Positions 1 through 5,785 of a DNA stretch of 5,785 bases are shown here, piece after piece. The first letter of the stretch is position 1. Every line of letters starts with the position of its first letter. This DNA comes from Deltaproteobacteria bacterium (GTDB taxonomy: Bacteria > Desulfobacterota > Desulfuromonadia > Geobacterales > Pseudopelobacteraceae): contig JACRCG010000266.1 of assembly GCA_016219145.1 (NCBI GenBank), positions 1-5,785 on the forward strand, written 5' to 3'. The notes under the pieces are model-generated. The model searched no databases. It saw nothing but the letters and a program-made list of their open reading frames with translations, and was not told the DNA's origin. The translations under genes were made by a program, and so were the position numbers.

Positions 1-150
1 CTCACCGCGCCCAACTGTGTCTTTACACCGCATATTGCCTGGGCATCGCTGGCCGCCCGCAAACGCCTGATGAGCATCGTGGCCGCCAATCTGGCCGCAT
101 ACAAGGCCGGAGTTCCGATAAACGTGGTTAATGGCCGATTTCTTGCTTAG
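1..150 (+). CDS. D-isomer-specific 2-hydroxyacid dehydrogenase, C-terminal fragment (glycerate dehydrogenase-like)
   Basis: The frame is open from the first base and ends at TAG (148-150), giving the last 49 residues of a protein that starts upstream of the window. Seen: the stretch TPHIAWAS (fragment residues 9-16), followed by an Arg/Lys-rich helix and a closing segment ending PINVVNGRFLA. In NAD-dependent D-2-hydroxyacid dehydrogenases the His of PHIAW is the catalytic acid/base that protonates the keto group, and the last helix packs back onto the substrate domain before a 'P.NVVN' tail. The AWA(S/T) form is common in the hydroxypyruvate reductase/glycerate dehydrogenase branch, so reduction of hydroxypyruvate or glyoxylate is the best guess. 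Substrate cannot be settled from the tail alone. The protein is expected in the cytoplasm. The next gene starts 30 bases downstream on the same strand with no visible terminator between, so the two may be co-transcribed. Confidence 0.85.
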   Translation, partial: LTAPNCVFTPHIAWASLAARKRLMSIVAANLAAYKAGVPINVVNGRFLA

Positions 151-180
151 GAAGTCTGATCTTGCGCATAAGGATTAGTT

Positions 181-1137
181 ATGAATGATACCGGGCAAAT
201 CGTATCAAATAACCCTCCTGTCCTGATAGTTGACGACAACCGCCTGCAGCGCAGCGTACTGGAAGCCAACCTGAAAGCGGCCGGCTATCAGGTCGTTGCC
301 GCTGAAAACGGCAAGGAAGCGCTGGAGATCTTCAGAAAAGGTCACTTCCCGATCCTGATGACCGACTGGATCATGCCAGAGATGAGCGGGCTTGATCTGT
401 GCCGGGCCATTCGTAGCGAAGAGTCTGGCCGTTATACCTATATCATCATCCTGACCTCGCTGGATTCCAAGAACGACATCATCGCCGGACTTGAAGCAGG
501 CGCCGACGAGTACCTGGTCAAACCGGCCCACCAGGCCGAGTTGACCGCCCGCTTGAAAACCGCCCGACGAATCCTCGACCTGGAAAACGCCCGAAACAGA
601 TACATCGAGGAAATCAAGAGCCTCTCGCTGATTGATCCACCCACCGGAATCTTCAATCGCTGCTACATGGATGAACACATATCGCAGGAAATCAAGCGCG
701 CCTACCGTTACGAACGCTCACTGTCGCTGATACTGGTGGGGGTGAACCGCTTCAGCGAGACGGTGGCCGAGTACGGTCATTTCTCCGGAGACGTGCTGTT
801 GAAACGTACCGCGGAGTGCCTGACCGATTCGGTCCGCAAGGACGTGGACTGGATTGCCCGTTACGGAGAAGATGCCTTCATGGTGGTTCTGCCGGAGACC
901 GATACGGCCGGTGCGCTGATTGTCGCCAAGCGGCTGCGGCTAAGAATTGCCGCGATGGTGGTCAAGATGTACGACAAGGAATTGCGGATCACCGCGTGCT
1001 TCGGAGTGGCCGGTTTTACCGCAAGCCAGCAGAAACAGGGCTTTACTACCGAGATTTTCCTGGACAAGGTTGACCACTGCCTCTGCCAGGCGAAGGAAGA
1101 CGGTGGTGACACGATCAAGGGAGTTCAGATCGGTTGA
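181..1137 (+). CDS. Response regulator: receiver domain plus degenerate GGDEF domain
   Basis: A 318-residue cytoplasmic protein. Residues about 13-130 form a receiver domain: VLIVDDN gives the acidic pair D18/D19, TDWIMP gives the phospho-acceptor D62, and T92 and K114 (YLVKP) are the switch and conserved Lys. All are intact, so phosphorylation by a histidine kinase is expected. A helical linker (about 125-150) leads to a GGDEF fold (about 150-315), recognised from DPPTGIFNR (152-160), YGHFSGD (198-204), RYGEDAF (227-233) and the C-terminal AKEDGGD. The signature reads GEDAF instead of GG(D/E)EF. The first metal-binding Asp of the usual 'DIDxFK' is Gly187, and the guanine-contacting Asn is Val195. 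An inhibitory-site-like KxxD (220-223) sits at the right distance upstream. Known: such losses normally abolish diguanylate cyclase activity. Inferred: a phosphorylation-gated c-di-GMP/GTP sensor or protein-interaction output. The start is supported by AAGGA (170-174) six bases before ATG. Tandem stops TGA-TAG end the gene. No partner histidine kinase is visible in the window. Confidence 0.93.
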   Translation: MNDTGQIVSNNPPVLIVDDNRLQRSVLEANLKAAGYQVVAAENGKEALEIFRKGHFPILMTDWIMPEMSGLDLCRAIRSEESGRYTYIIILTSLDSKNDIIAGLEAGADEYLVKPAHQAELTARLKTARRILDLENARNRYIEEIKSLSLIDPPTGIFNRCYMDEHISQEIKRAYRYERSLSLILVGVNRFSETVAEYGHFSGDVLLKRTAECLTDSVRKDVDWIARYGEDAFMVVLPETDTAGALIVAKRLRLRIAAMVVKMYDKELRITACFGVAGFTASQQKQGFTTEIFLDKVDHCLCQAKEDGGDTIKGVQIG

Positions 1138-1159
1138 TAGTTCCTGTAAAAATATTCGG

Positions 1160-1207
1160 ACCTGAAACGCAAAAAACCGGGAATTCCCGGTTTTTTGCGT
1201 TTCAGGT
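1160..1207. terminator. Bidirectional intrinsic terminator, perfect 48-bp palindrome
   Basis: Every base of 1160-1183 pairs with 1184-1207, and the pairing stops at both ends (1159 G against 1208 A). The core CCGGGAATTCCCGG (1177-1190) is flanked by six A on the left and six T on the right, so on either strand RNA would form a GC-rich hairpin followed by a U tract. It lies 22 bases after the stop of the response regulator and 13 bases beyond the stop of the convergent small gene, exactly where a shared terminator is expected. The symmetry runs 11 bp beyond the A/T tracts (ACCTGAAACGC and its complement), which a terminator does not need. Confidence 0.93.
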
Positions 1208-1220
1208 AATGGAAATTGCT

Positions 1221-1517
1221 TCAGGCCTTGATTGAAAACAGTGTCCTGTTCATTTCATCCGATGCGCTCAGCACCTTGATGTTCGCCTTGAATGCTGTTC
1301 CGGTCGTAGCCAGATCAACAGCTTCCCTGGATATGTCCACTTTGTCAAAACCTTCAACTACCGTGGCGGTCACTCCGCCACCCCTGCCGGATTGCATAAC
1401 GACTGATGCTGCCGCTGAATCGGTCGTATTCAGCCTTGATATATTAGAAGCTGTAACGGACTGTTTCAGCGAGTAGGCGCTCAATGCGCCCGATGCTATT
1501 CCGGAAATATCGTTCAT
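1221..1517 (-). CDS. Minimal flagellar rod/hook-like protein (both terminal helices, no middle domain)
   Basis: A 98-residue protein. Residues about 5-31 (SGALSAYSLKQSVTASNISR, then LNT) follow the N-terminal pattern of flagellar axial proteins FlgB/FlgC/FlgF/FlgG/FlgE, in which A-L-x-A precedes V-x-A-x-N-I-(A/S)-x-x-N-T. Residues about 59-98 (VDISREAVDLATTGTAFKAN, then IKVLSASDEM) follow their C-terminal pattern, close to FlgC's 'VNVVEEMVDMISASRAYEAN'. Only about 27 residues, including a Gly-rich GRGGG (45-49), join the two. Full-length FlgB and FlgC are usually about 130-150 residues. In the flagellum these two ends form the coiled-coil core of the axial structure, so this could be a small self-associating or export-type protein. 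No other flagellar gene is in view. ATG is preceded by GGGGG (1523-1527) at five bases. The gene follows clpB by 27 bases on the same strand and probably shares its transcript. No signal peptide or membrane segment is seen. Family membership is fairly sure; function is unknown. Confidence 0.8.
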   Translation of the reverse strand: MNDISGIASGALSAYSLKQSVTASNISRLNTTDSAAASVVMQSGRGGGVTATVVEGFDKVDISREAVDLATTGTAFKANIKVLSASDEMNRTLFSIKA

Positions 1518-1544
1518 CAGAACCCCCGTTACCTTACAGACATA

Positions 1545-4145
1545 TCAACGTATAACTAATTTATCATTTTCCACGTCCACCCGCAACAGACTTCCTTCCT
1601 GTGCAATACCGCCGATGATGGCCCGGGCCACTCGGGTTTCAAGTTCCCGCTGCAGATAGCGCTTTAGTGGCCGTGCGCCGTAGACCGGATCATAACCAGC
1701 CTGGGCGATAAAACGCATAGCATCATCGGTAATTTCGAGTGTTATGCGCTGCTCTTTCAAGCGCTGCTTCAACTGTTCCGCCAACAGTCCGGCTATTCGC
1801 TTGACTTCGTCCAGATGCAGAGGCTTGAAGAGCACGATGTCATCGACCCGGTTCAGGAATTCGGGGCGGAAACCGAGCTTGAGTTCCTGCATGACCGCCT
1901 GGCGCGCATCCTCGCGGATATCTCCACCGGCCGAGATTCCTTCCAGCAGGTACGAGGATCCGATGTTGGAAGTCATGATGATGACGGTGTTCTTGAAGCT
2001 GACCGTACGACCGTGACTGTCGGTTACCCTGCCATCGTCCAGGATCTGCAGCAGAATGTTGAATACGTCCTGATGGGCTTTTTCGATCTCGTCGAACAGC
2101 AGCACGCAATATGGCTTGCGTCGCACCGCCTCGGTCAACTGCCCCCCCTCCTCGTAGCCGACATAGCCCGGAGGCGCCCCGATCAGCCTGGAAACGGCAA
2201 ATTTTTCCATGTATTCGGACATGTCGATGCGCACCATGTTCTCTTCCGAGTCGAACAGTGAAACGGCCAGGGTGCGGGCCAGCTCGGTCTTGCCGACTCC
2301 GGTCGGCCCCAGGAAGATGAATGAGCCGATCGGCCGGCGTGGATCCTTGATGCCGGAACGTGCCCGCAGCACCGCATCGGATACCAGCTGCACCGCCTCG
2401 TCCTGGCCGATCACGCGCTCGTGCAGGATATCCTCCAGGCGCAACAGCTTCTCCCGCTCTCCCTCCACCAACCGTGTCACCGGGATACCGGTCCAGTGGG
2501 CAACAATCTCGGCTATTTCATCCTCTGTAACCTCTTCACGCAGCAGCTTCTGCCCTCCCTGTTTCTCGTTCAGAGCGCTCTCCTCATTTTTCAGGGCGGT
2601 TTCCAGACCCGGCAGTTCCGAATACTTCAACTTGGAGGCCTGCTCCAGATTGTAGGAGCGTTCGGCCTGCTCGATGTCACGACGGGTCTTTTCTATCTGT
2701 TCACGCAGTCCCTGGATACGCTGAATGGCCACCTTCTCCGAATCGTACCTGGCCCGCATCGTAGCCGCCCGCTCCCTGTCTGCGGACAGTTCACGGCGCA
2801 ACATTTCCAGTCGCTCACGGCTGACGGTGTCTTTTTCCTTTTTAAGGGCCTGCTCCTCGATCTCCAGCTGCATGACACGCCTGCTGATCGTGTCCAGTTC
2901 CGACGGGAGCGAGTCTATTTCGGTGCGCAGCATCGCGCAGGCCTCGTCCACCAGGTCGATGGCTTTGTCCGGCAGGAACCTTTCGGTGATGTAGCGGTTG
3001 GAGAGGGTCGCTGCCGCTACCAGCGCGTTGTCCTGGATCTTTACGCCATGGTGCACCTCAAAACGTTCCCGCAGGCCGCGCAGGATCGACACAGTATCCT
3101 CCACGGTAGGCTGTTCCACCAGTACCGGCTGGAAACGCCTCTCGAGTGCCGCATCCTTCTCGATGTGCTGGCGGTATTCGTCCAGCGTTGTAGCGCCGAT
3201 ACAGTGCAGTTCACCGCGCGCCAGCATCGGTTTCAGCATGTTGCCGGCATCCATCGCCCCCTCGGCCTTGCCGGCCCCTACAATCGTGTGAAGCTCGTCT
3301 ATGAACAGAATGATGCGCCCCTCGGCCTCCTTGACTTCGTTCAACACCGCCTTGAGACGCTCCTCGAATTCACCGCGATACTTGGCCCCGGCTACCAACG
3401 CCCCCATATCCAGAGCAAAAACGGTTTTCTCCTTAAGTCCTTCCGGTACGTCGCCACGCACGATCCGTTGCGCCAACCCTTCGACGATAGCTGTCTTGCC
3501 GACCCCAGGCTCGCCGATCAGAACCGGATTGTTCTTGGTCTTGCGGGACAGCACCCTGATCACCCGACGCACCTCTTCATCGCGCCCGATAACCGGATCA
3601 AGCTTGTCGTTCTTGGCCATCTTTACCAGGTCCCGGCCGTATTTCTCCAGAGCCTCATAGGTCGCCTCCGGATTGGCGCTCTGCACCCGCTGGCTGCCGC
3701 GCACATCGGTCAGTGTCTTCAGGAATCTTTCGCGGTCGATGCCGGCCTGTTTCAGTATACGCCCGGAGGGCACCTTGTCCCCTTCGGCAATCAACGCCAT
3801 CAGCAGGTGCTCAACCGAAACGTATTCGTCCTTCAGTCGCTTGGCCTCATTTTCGGCTGCCACCAAAGTACGCGAAAGACGCTGGGAAACATAAATTTTG
3901 CCGGCCTCGGCGCCCGGTCCGGACACCCTTGGCTTACGGTCCAGCTCCGCCTCGACCTCCTTTTTAATCATATCCGGGCGAATATCCATCCGTTGCAGCA
4001 GCCGCGGCACCAGTCCGTCTACCTGATCAAGCAGCGCCCAGAGCAGGTGCTCACCATCTACCTCGACATGTCCGAAGGAAACTGCCTTGTTCTGTGCCTC
4101 GGTAAATGCTTCCTGTGATTTTTGTGTCAATCTGTTGAAGTCCAT
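1545..4145 (-). CDS. clpB: ATP-dependent disaggregase ClpB (Hsp100)
   Basis: An 866-residue cytoplasmic AAA+ chaperone; ClpB proteins are usually about 855-870. It forms hexamers that thread aggregated proteins through a central pore with DnaK/DnaJ/GrpE. Domains: Clp N-terminal repeats (about 1-145); first AAA+ module with Walker A GEPGVGKT (211-218), pore-loop tyrosine in AKYRGEFEER (Y256), Walker B FIDE (281-284) and ERRF arginine finger (335-338); a long charged coiled-coil middle domain (about 410-530) that is diagnostic of ClpB over ClpA; second AAA+ module with Walker A GPTGVGKT (613-620), pore loop GAPPGYVGY (656-664), Walker B LLFDE (682-686), sensor TSN (725-727), NRVDD finger (R766) and GARP sensor 2 (823-826). 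No IGF/IGL ClpP-docking loop is seen, as expected for a non-proteolytic Clp. The start at 4145 (MDFNRLTQKSQEAF) is chosen over an in-frame ATG 13 codons upstream because it has an AGAGG eight bases before it and matches the usual ClpB N-terminus. All ATPase residues appear intact. Confidence 0.98.
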   Translation of the reverse strand: MDFNRLTQKSQEAFTEAQNKAVSFGHVEVDGEHLLWALLDQVDGLVPRLLQRMDIRPDMIKKEVEAELDRKPRVSGPGAEAGKIYVSQRLSRTLVAAENEAKRLKDEYVSVEHLLMALIAEGDKVPSGRILKQAGIDRERFLKTLTDVRGSQRVQSANPEATYEALEKYGRDLVKMAKNDKLDPVIGRDEEVRRVIRVLSRKTKNNPVLIGEPGVGKTAIVEGLAQRIVRGDVPEGLKEKTVFALDMGALVAGAKYRGEFEERLKAVLNEVKEAEGRIILFIDELHTIVGAGKAEGAMDAGNMLKPMLARGELHCIGATTLDEYRQHIEKDAALERRFQPVLVEQPTVEDTVSILRGLRERFEVHHGVKIQDNALVAAATLSNRYITERFLPDKAIDLVDEACAMLRTEIDSLPSELDTISRRVMQLEIEEQALKKEKDTVSRERLEMLRRELSADRERAATMRARYDSEKVAIQRIQGLREQIEKTRRDIEQAERSYNLEQASKLKYSELPGLETALKNEESALNEKQGGQKLLREEVTEDEIAEIVAHWTGIPVTRLVEGEREKLLRLEDILHERVIGQDEAVQLVSDAVLRARSGIKDPRRPIGSFIFLGPTGVGKTELARTLAVSLFDSEENMVRIDMSEYMEKFAVSRLIGAPPGYVGYEEGGQLTEAVRRKPYCVLLFDEIEKAHQDVFNILLQILDDGRVTDSHGRTVSFKNTVIIMTSNIGSSYLLEGISAGGDIREDARQAVMQELKLGFRPEFLNRVDDIVLFKPLHLDEVKRIAGLLAEQLKQRLKEQRITLEITDDAMRFIAQAGYDPVYGARPLKRYLQRELETRVARAIIGGIAQEGSLLRVDVENDKLVIR

Positions 4146-4153
4146 GATGCCAA

Positions 4154-4158
4154 CCTCT
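4154..4158 (-). promoter_or_regulatory. Ribosome binding site deciding the clpB start
   Basis: On the minus strand the bases read AGAGG (AAAGAGG with the next two), eight bases before the ATG at 4145. This favours that start over the in-frame ATG at 4184, which would add 13 residues (MVEVISIIKEVGI) not typical of ClpB. Confidence 0.75.
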
Positions 4159-4186
4159 TTGATAATCGAAATAACTTCTACCAATC

Positions 4187-4214
4187 AGTTAAGCATTGAG
4201 TACCGGAAAGTCAA
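4187..4214 (-). promoter_or_regulatory. Possible clpB promoter, proximal
   Basis: On the minus strand TTGACT (4214-4209) is followed after 16 bases by TTAACT (4192-4187), with a TG one base before the latter (extended -10 form). The -35 matches five of six consensus bases and the -10 only three of six. Transcription would start near 4180 and leave a leader of about 35 bases. No clear heat-shock sigma-32 site (CTTGAAA with CCCCAT) and no CIRCE operator was found upstream of clpB, although clpB is often heat-shock controlled. Confidence 0.3.
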
Positions 4215-4253
4215 GCTGGCGCTAAATCGCGGCAATGGCCGATCTGTCTGGAT

Positions 4254-4283
4254 ATAATAATTTTCAGTGGATTTTATTTGCAA
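4254..4283 (-). promoter_or_regulatory. Possible clpB promoter, distal
   Basis: On the minus strand TTGCAA (4283-4278) and TATTAT (4259-4254) are 18 bases apart, matching four and five of six sigma-70 consensus bases. Transcription would start near 4247, giving a leader of about 100 bases to the clpB start. It competes with the proximal candidate, and the AT-rich stretch 4251-4280 could produce such a match by chance. Confidence 0.25.
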
Positions 4284-4305
4284 AGCCGCTCCGTGTGTGC
4301 ATAAT
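4278..4305 (+). promoter_or_regulatory. Possible malQ promoter
   Basis: TTGCAA (4278-4283) and CATAAT (4300-4305) are 16 bases apart, matching four and five of six sigma-70 consensus bases. Transcription would start near 4312, about 25 bases before the malQ ATG. A perfect TATAAT also lies further upstream at 4253-4258, but no convincing -35 stands at the right distance from it on this strand. Confidence 0.35.
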
Positions 4306-4312
4306 CCAGACT

Positions 4313-4326
4313 TGAAATCCATTTCA
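4313..4326. repeat. Short inverted repeat in the malQ leader
   Basis: TGAAAT and ATTTCA are perfect reverse complements separated by CC, and the right arm touches the malQ ribosome binding site (AGGAG, 4326-4330). It lies just after the predicted malQ transcription start, where an operator could sit. Six-base arms are short and could arise by chance. Confidence 0.25.
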
Positions 4327-4336
4327 GGAGCCCTGG

Positions 4337-5785
4337 ATGCTAAACAAGCGTGGTTGCGGAGTCCTGCTTCATCCGACTTCATTGCCGGGGTCCGGCGGCA
4401 TCGGTACGTTCGGTGATGAGGCCCGGCGGTTTATCGATCTCCTTGCAAAAATGGGAATGTCATATTGGCAGGTGCTGCCTCTGACTCCTCCGGCTTGCGG
4501 CAACTCCCCTTATTCGTCTTTTTCTGCGTTTGCAGGCAACCCGCTCCTGATCGATCTGGAACAGGTCATTGCCGAAGGAGACCTGCCCGAAGGATGCAAC
4601 AACAGGGATTTTTCCGAGCATAGTGTCGATTTTGATGCCGTTTCAGGGTTCAAGCATCAGCTGTTGCAGCAGGCCGGCTCGCTGTTTCTGTCACAAGAGG
4701 TAACCCAGCGCAAGAAGGAGTTCTGGCACTTCTGTGATACGACACCATGGTTGCATGAGTTTGCTCTTTTCATGTCCATAAAGCAGGGCACCAAGGGCAA
4801 GCCATGGAACAAGTGGAACCGGGATTCGGCGTTGCTGACAACTGAGTCATACGAAAAGTACTCCGTTGCCATGAAGCAGGAGATTGGCATACAGAAATAT
4901 ATCCAGTGGCAGTTTTTCAAACAGTGGAAATCCCTGAGAAAATATGCCGAATCCAGGGGCATCGCGATAATCGGTGATCTTCCGATCTTTGTCGCCTACG
5001 ATTCCGCCGATGTATGGAGCCATCGCGAACAGTTCCTGCTTGACGAAACAGGTAAACCCACCGTAGTTGCAGGAGTACCTCCCGACTACTTCAGCAAGAC
5101 CGGTCAATTGTGGGGAAACCCTCTTTACGACTGGAACTTGATGAGAGACCAGGGTTATCTGTGGTGGATCAATCGTTTCAGGTCAATGTTCGAACTCTAC
5201 GATGTTGTCAGGATCGATCATTTCCGGGGATTTGAGGCCGCCTGGCACGTGCCGGCTTCACATCGCACCGCTCAGCATGGCAAATGGGTATCGGGGCCGG
5301 GTGCGGATCTTTTCGACGCGGTCTTTTCCGACCTGGGATCGCTACCCATAATCGCCGAGGATCTCGGTGTGATAACCGCTGGAGTCGAGGAACTTCGAGA
5401 TCGCTATAACTTTCCCGGAATGAAGATTCTGCAGTTTGCTTTCGGTTCGGATTCATCAAACCCGTACCTGCCGCATAATCATCAAAGAAACTGCGTAATA
5501 TATACCGGTACCCACGACAACGACACCAGTCTGGGGTGGTATAACTCGCTTTCAGATTCCCAGAGGGTCCGTGTGGTTGAATATCTTGGATGCAATGATG
5601 ACAATTGTGTTCCGGCACTGTTGCGCACTGCCTTGATGTCGGTTGCCGACACGGTGGTATTGCCGTTCCAGGACCTGCTGATGCTGAACAGCGACGCGCG
5701 TATGAATATTCCAGGCAAAGCCTTTGGAAACTGGGGTTGGCGATTCAACTGGGATATGCTTGCTCCCGATCTGGCCCAGAAAACA
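4337..5785 (+). CDS. malQ: 4-alpha-glucanotransferase (amylomaltase, GH77), 3' end cut by window
   Basis: The frame runs from ATG 4337 to the last base without a stop, giving 483 residues. Bacterial GH77 enzymes are usually about 490-510, so only a short tail should be missing. The cytoplasmic enzyme transfers 4-alpha-glucan segments between malto-oligosaccharides, releasing glucose, in glycogen or maltodextrin turnover. Seen in order: GVLLHPTSLPG (8-18), WQVLPLTPP (from W44), the substrate-loop region GVPPDYFS...WGNP (246-262), VRIDHFRGF with nucleophile D294, IIAEDLG with acid/base E341, and GTHDND with transition-state Asp D394. These positions are within one residue of the Thermus amylomaltase triad (293/340/395). 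The C-terminal RMNIPGKAFGNWGWRF is the usual GH77 end. AGGAG (4326-4330) stands six bases before ATG. There is no signal peptide. It is divergent from clpB, with no glycogen gene visible nearby. Several stretches look more AT-rich than clpB by eye. Confidence 0.97.
   Translation, partial: MLNKRGCGVLLHPTSLPGSGGIGTFGDEARRFIDLLAKMGMSYWQVLPLTPPACGNSPYSSFSAFAGNPLLIDLEQVIAEGDLPEGCNNRDFSEHSVDFDAVSGFKHQLLQQAGSLFLSQEVTQRKKEFWHFCDTTPWLHEFALFMSIKQGTKGKPWNKWNRDSALLTTESYEKYSVAMKQEIGIQKYIQWQFFKQWKSLRKYAESRGIAIIGDLPIFVAYDSADVWSHREQFLLDETGKPTVVAGVPPDYFSKTGQLWGNPLYDWNLMRDQGYLWWINRFRSMFELYDVVRIDHFRGFEAAWHVPASHRTAQHGKWVSGPGADLFDAVFSDLGSLPIIAEDLGVITAGVEELRDRYNFPGMKILQFAFGSDSSNPYLPHNHQRNCVIYTGTHDNDTSLGWYNSLSDSQRVRVVEYLGCNDDNCVPALLRTALMSVADTVVLPFQDLLMLNSDARMNIPGKAFGNWGWRFNWDMLAPDLAQKT

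Noticed and set aside
205..678. A minus-strand open frame of 157 codons opposite the response regulator.
   Set aside because: The plus-strand frame here encodes a clear receiver domain, and the antisense translation has no recognisable features.
1216..1476. A plus-strand open frame opposite the small rod-like gene.
   Set aside because: It begins just after the terminator, lacks a convincing ribosome binding site and shows no family signal, while the minus-strand frame matches flagellar axial protein ends on both sides.
2421..4118. A 565-codon open frame on the plus strand, antisense to clpB.
   Set aside because: It lies wholly inside clpB, whose frame carries every ClpB motif. Its translation shows no recognisable domain. 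Long antisense open frames are common opposite GC-rich coding genes.
4146..4184. An N-terminal extension of ClpB of 13 residues from an upstream ATG.
   Set aside because: The downstream ATG has a well-placed AGAGG and gives the usual ClpB beginning. The added residues are not typical of the family.
4187..4228. A possible CIRCE (HrcA) operator upstream of clpB, suggested by TTAGC and GCTTAA on the minus strand.
   Set aside because: CIRCE has nine-base arms separated by nine bases. Here the arms match poorly and the spacing is too long.
4311..4317. CTTGAAA upstream of malQ as a sigma-32 -35 element.
   Set aside because: No CCCCAT-like -10 follows at the right distance, and the start site would fall at or beyond the malQ ribosome binding site.
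4657..5748. Several minus-strand open frames opposite malQ.
   Set aside because: The plus strand encodes an uninterrupted GH77 enzyme with all catalytic residues, so these are shadows.

Overview
This is a bacterial chromosomal window with ordinary compact gene packing. The ClpB, the response regulator, the small flagellar-rod-like protein and the moderately high GC would fit the Geobacter/Pelobacter group (Desulfuromonadota, former Deltaproteobacteria). That placement is an inference from protein style and was not tested by any search. No mobile element, CRISPR array, tRNA or rRNA was seen.

Layout. Positions 1-150 (+) hold the C-terminal end of a D-2-hydroxyacid dehydrogenase that begins outside the window. 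After 30 bases comes a 318-residue response regulator (181-1137, +) with an intact receiver domain and a GGDEF domain whose catalytic residues are largely lost. A perfect 48-bp palindrome (1160-1207) then forms a bidirectional intrinsic terminator against a convergent pair on the minus strand. That pair is clpB (4145 down to 1545), followed 27 bases downstream by a 98-residue protein (1517 down to 1221). The small protein carries both terminal helices of flagellar axial (rod/hook) proteins with almost nothing between them. A 191-base divergent spacer (4146-4336) separates clpB from malQ (4337 to beyond the window end, +). malQ encodes a GH77 4-alpha-glucanotransferase with all three catalytic carboxylates and lacks only its last few residues here.

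How they work together. ClpB is the stress disaggregase that acts with DnaK, and MalQ disproportionates malto-oligosaccharides in glycogen/maltodextrin metabolism. They are divergent neighbours with no evident shared pathway. The response regulator probably works by phosphorylation-gated binding rather than by making c-di-GMP. The least ordinary items are the degenerate REC-GGDEF protein, the minimal rod-like protein behind clpB, and the unusually long perfect palindrome. I see no convincing evidence of a new multi-gene system.
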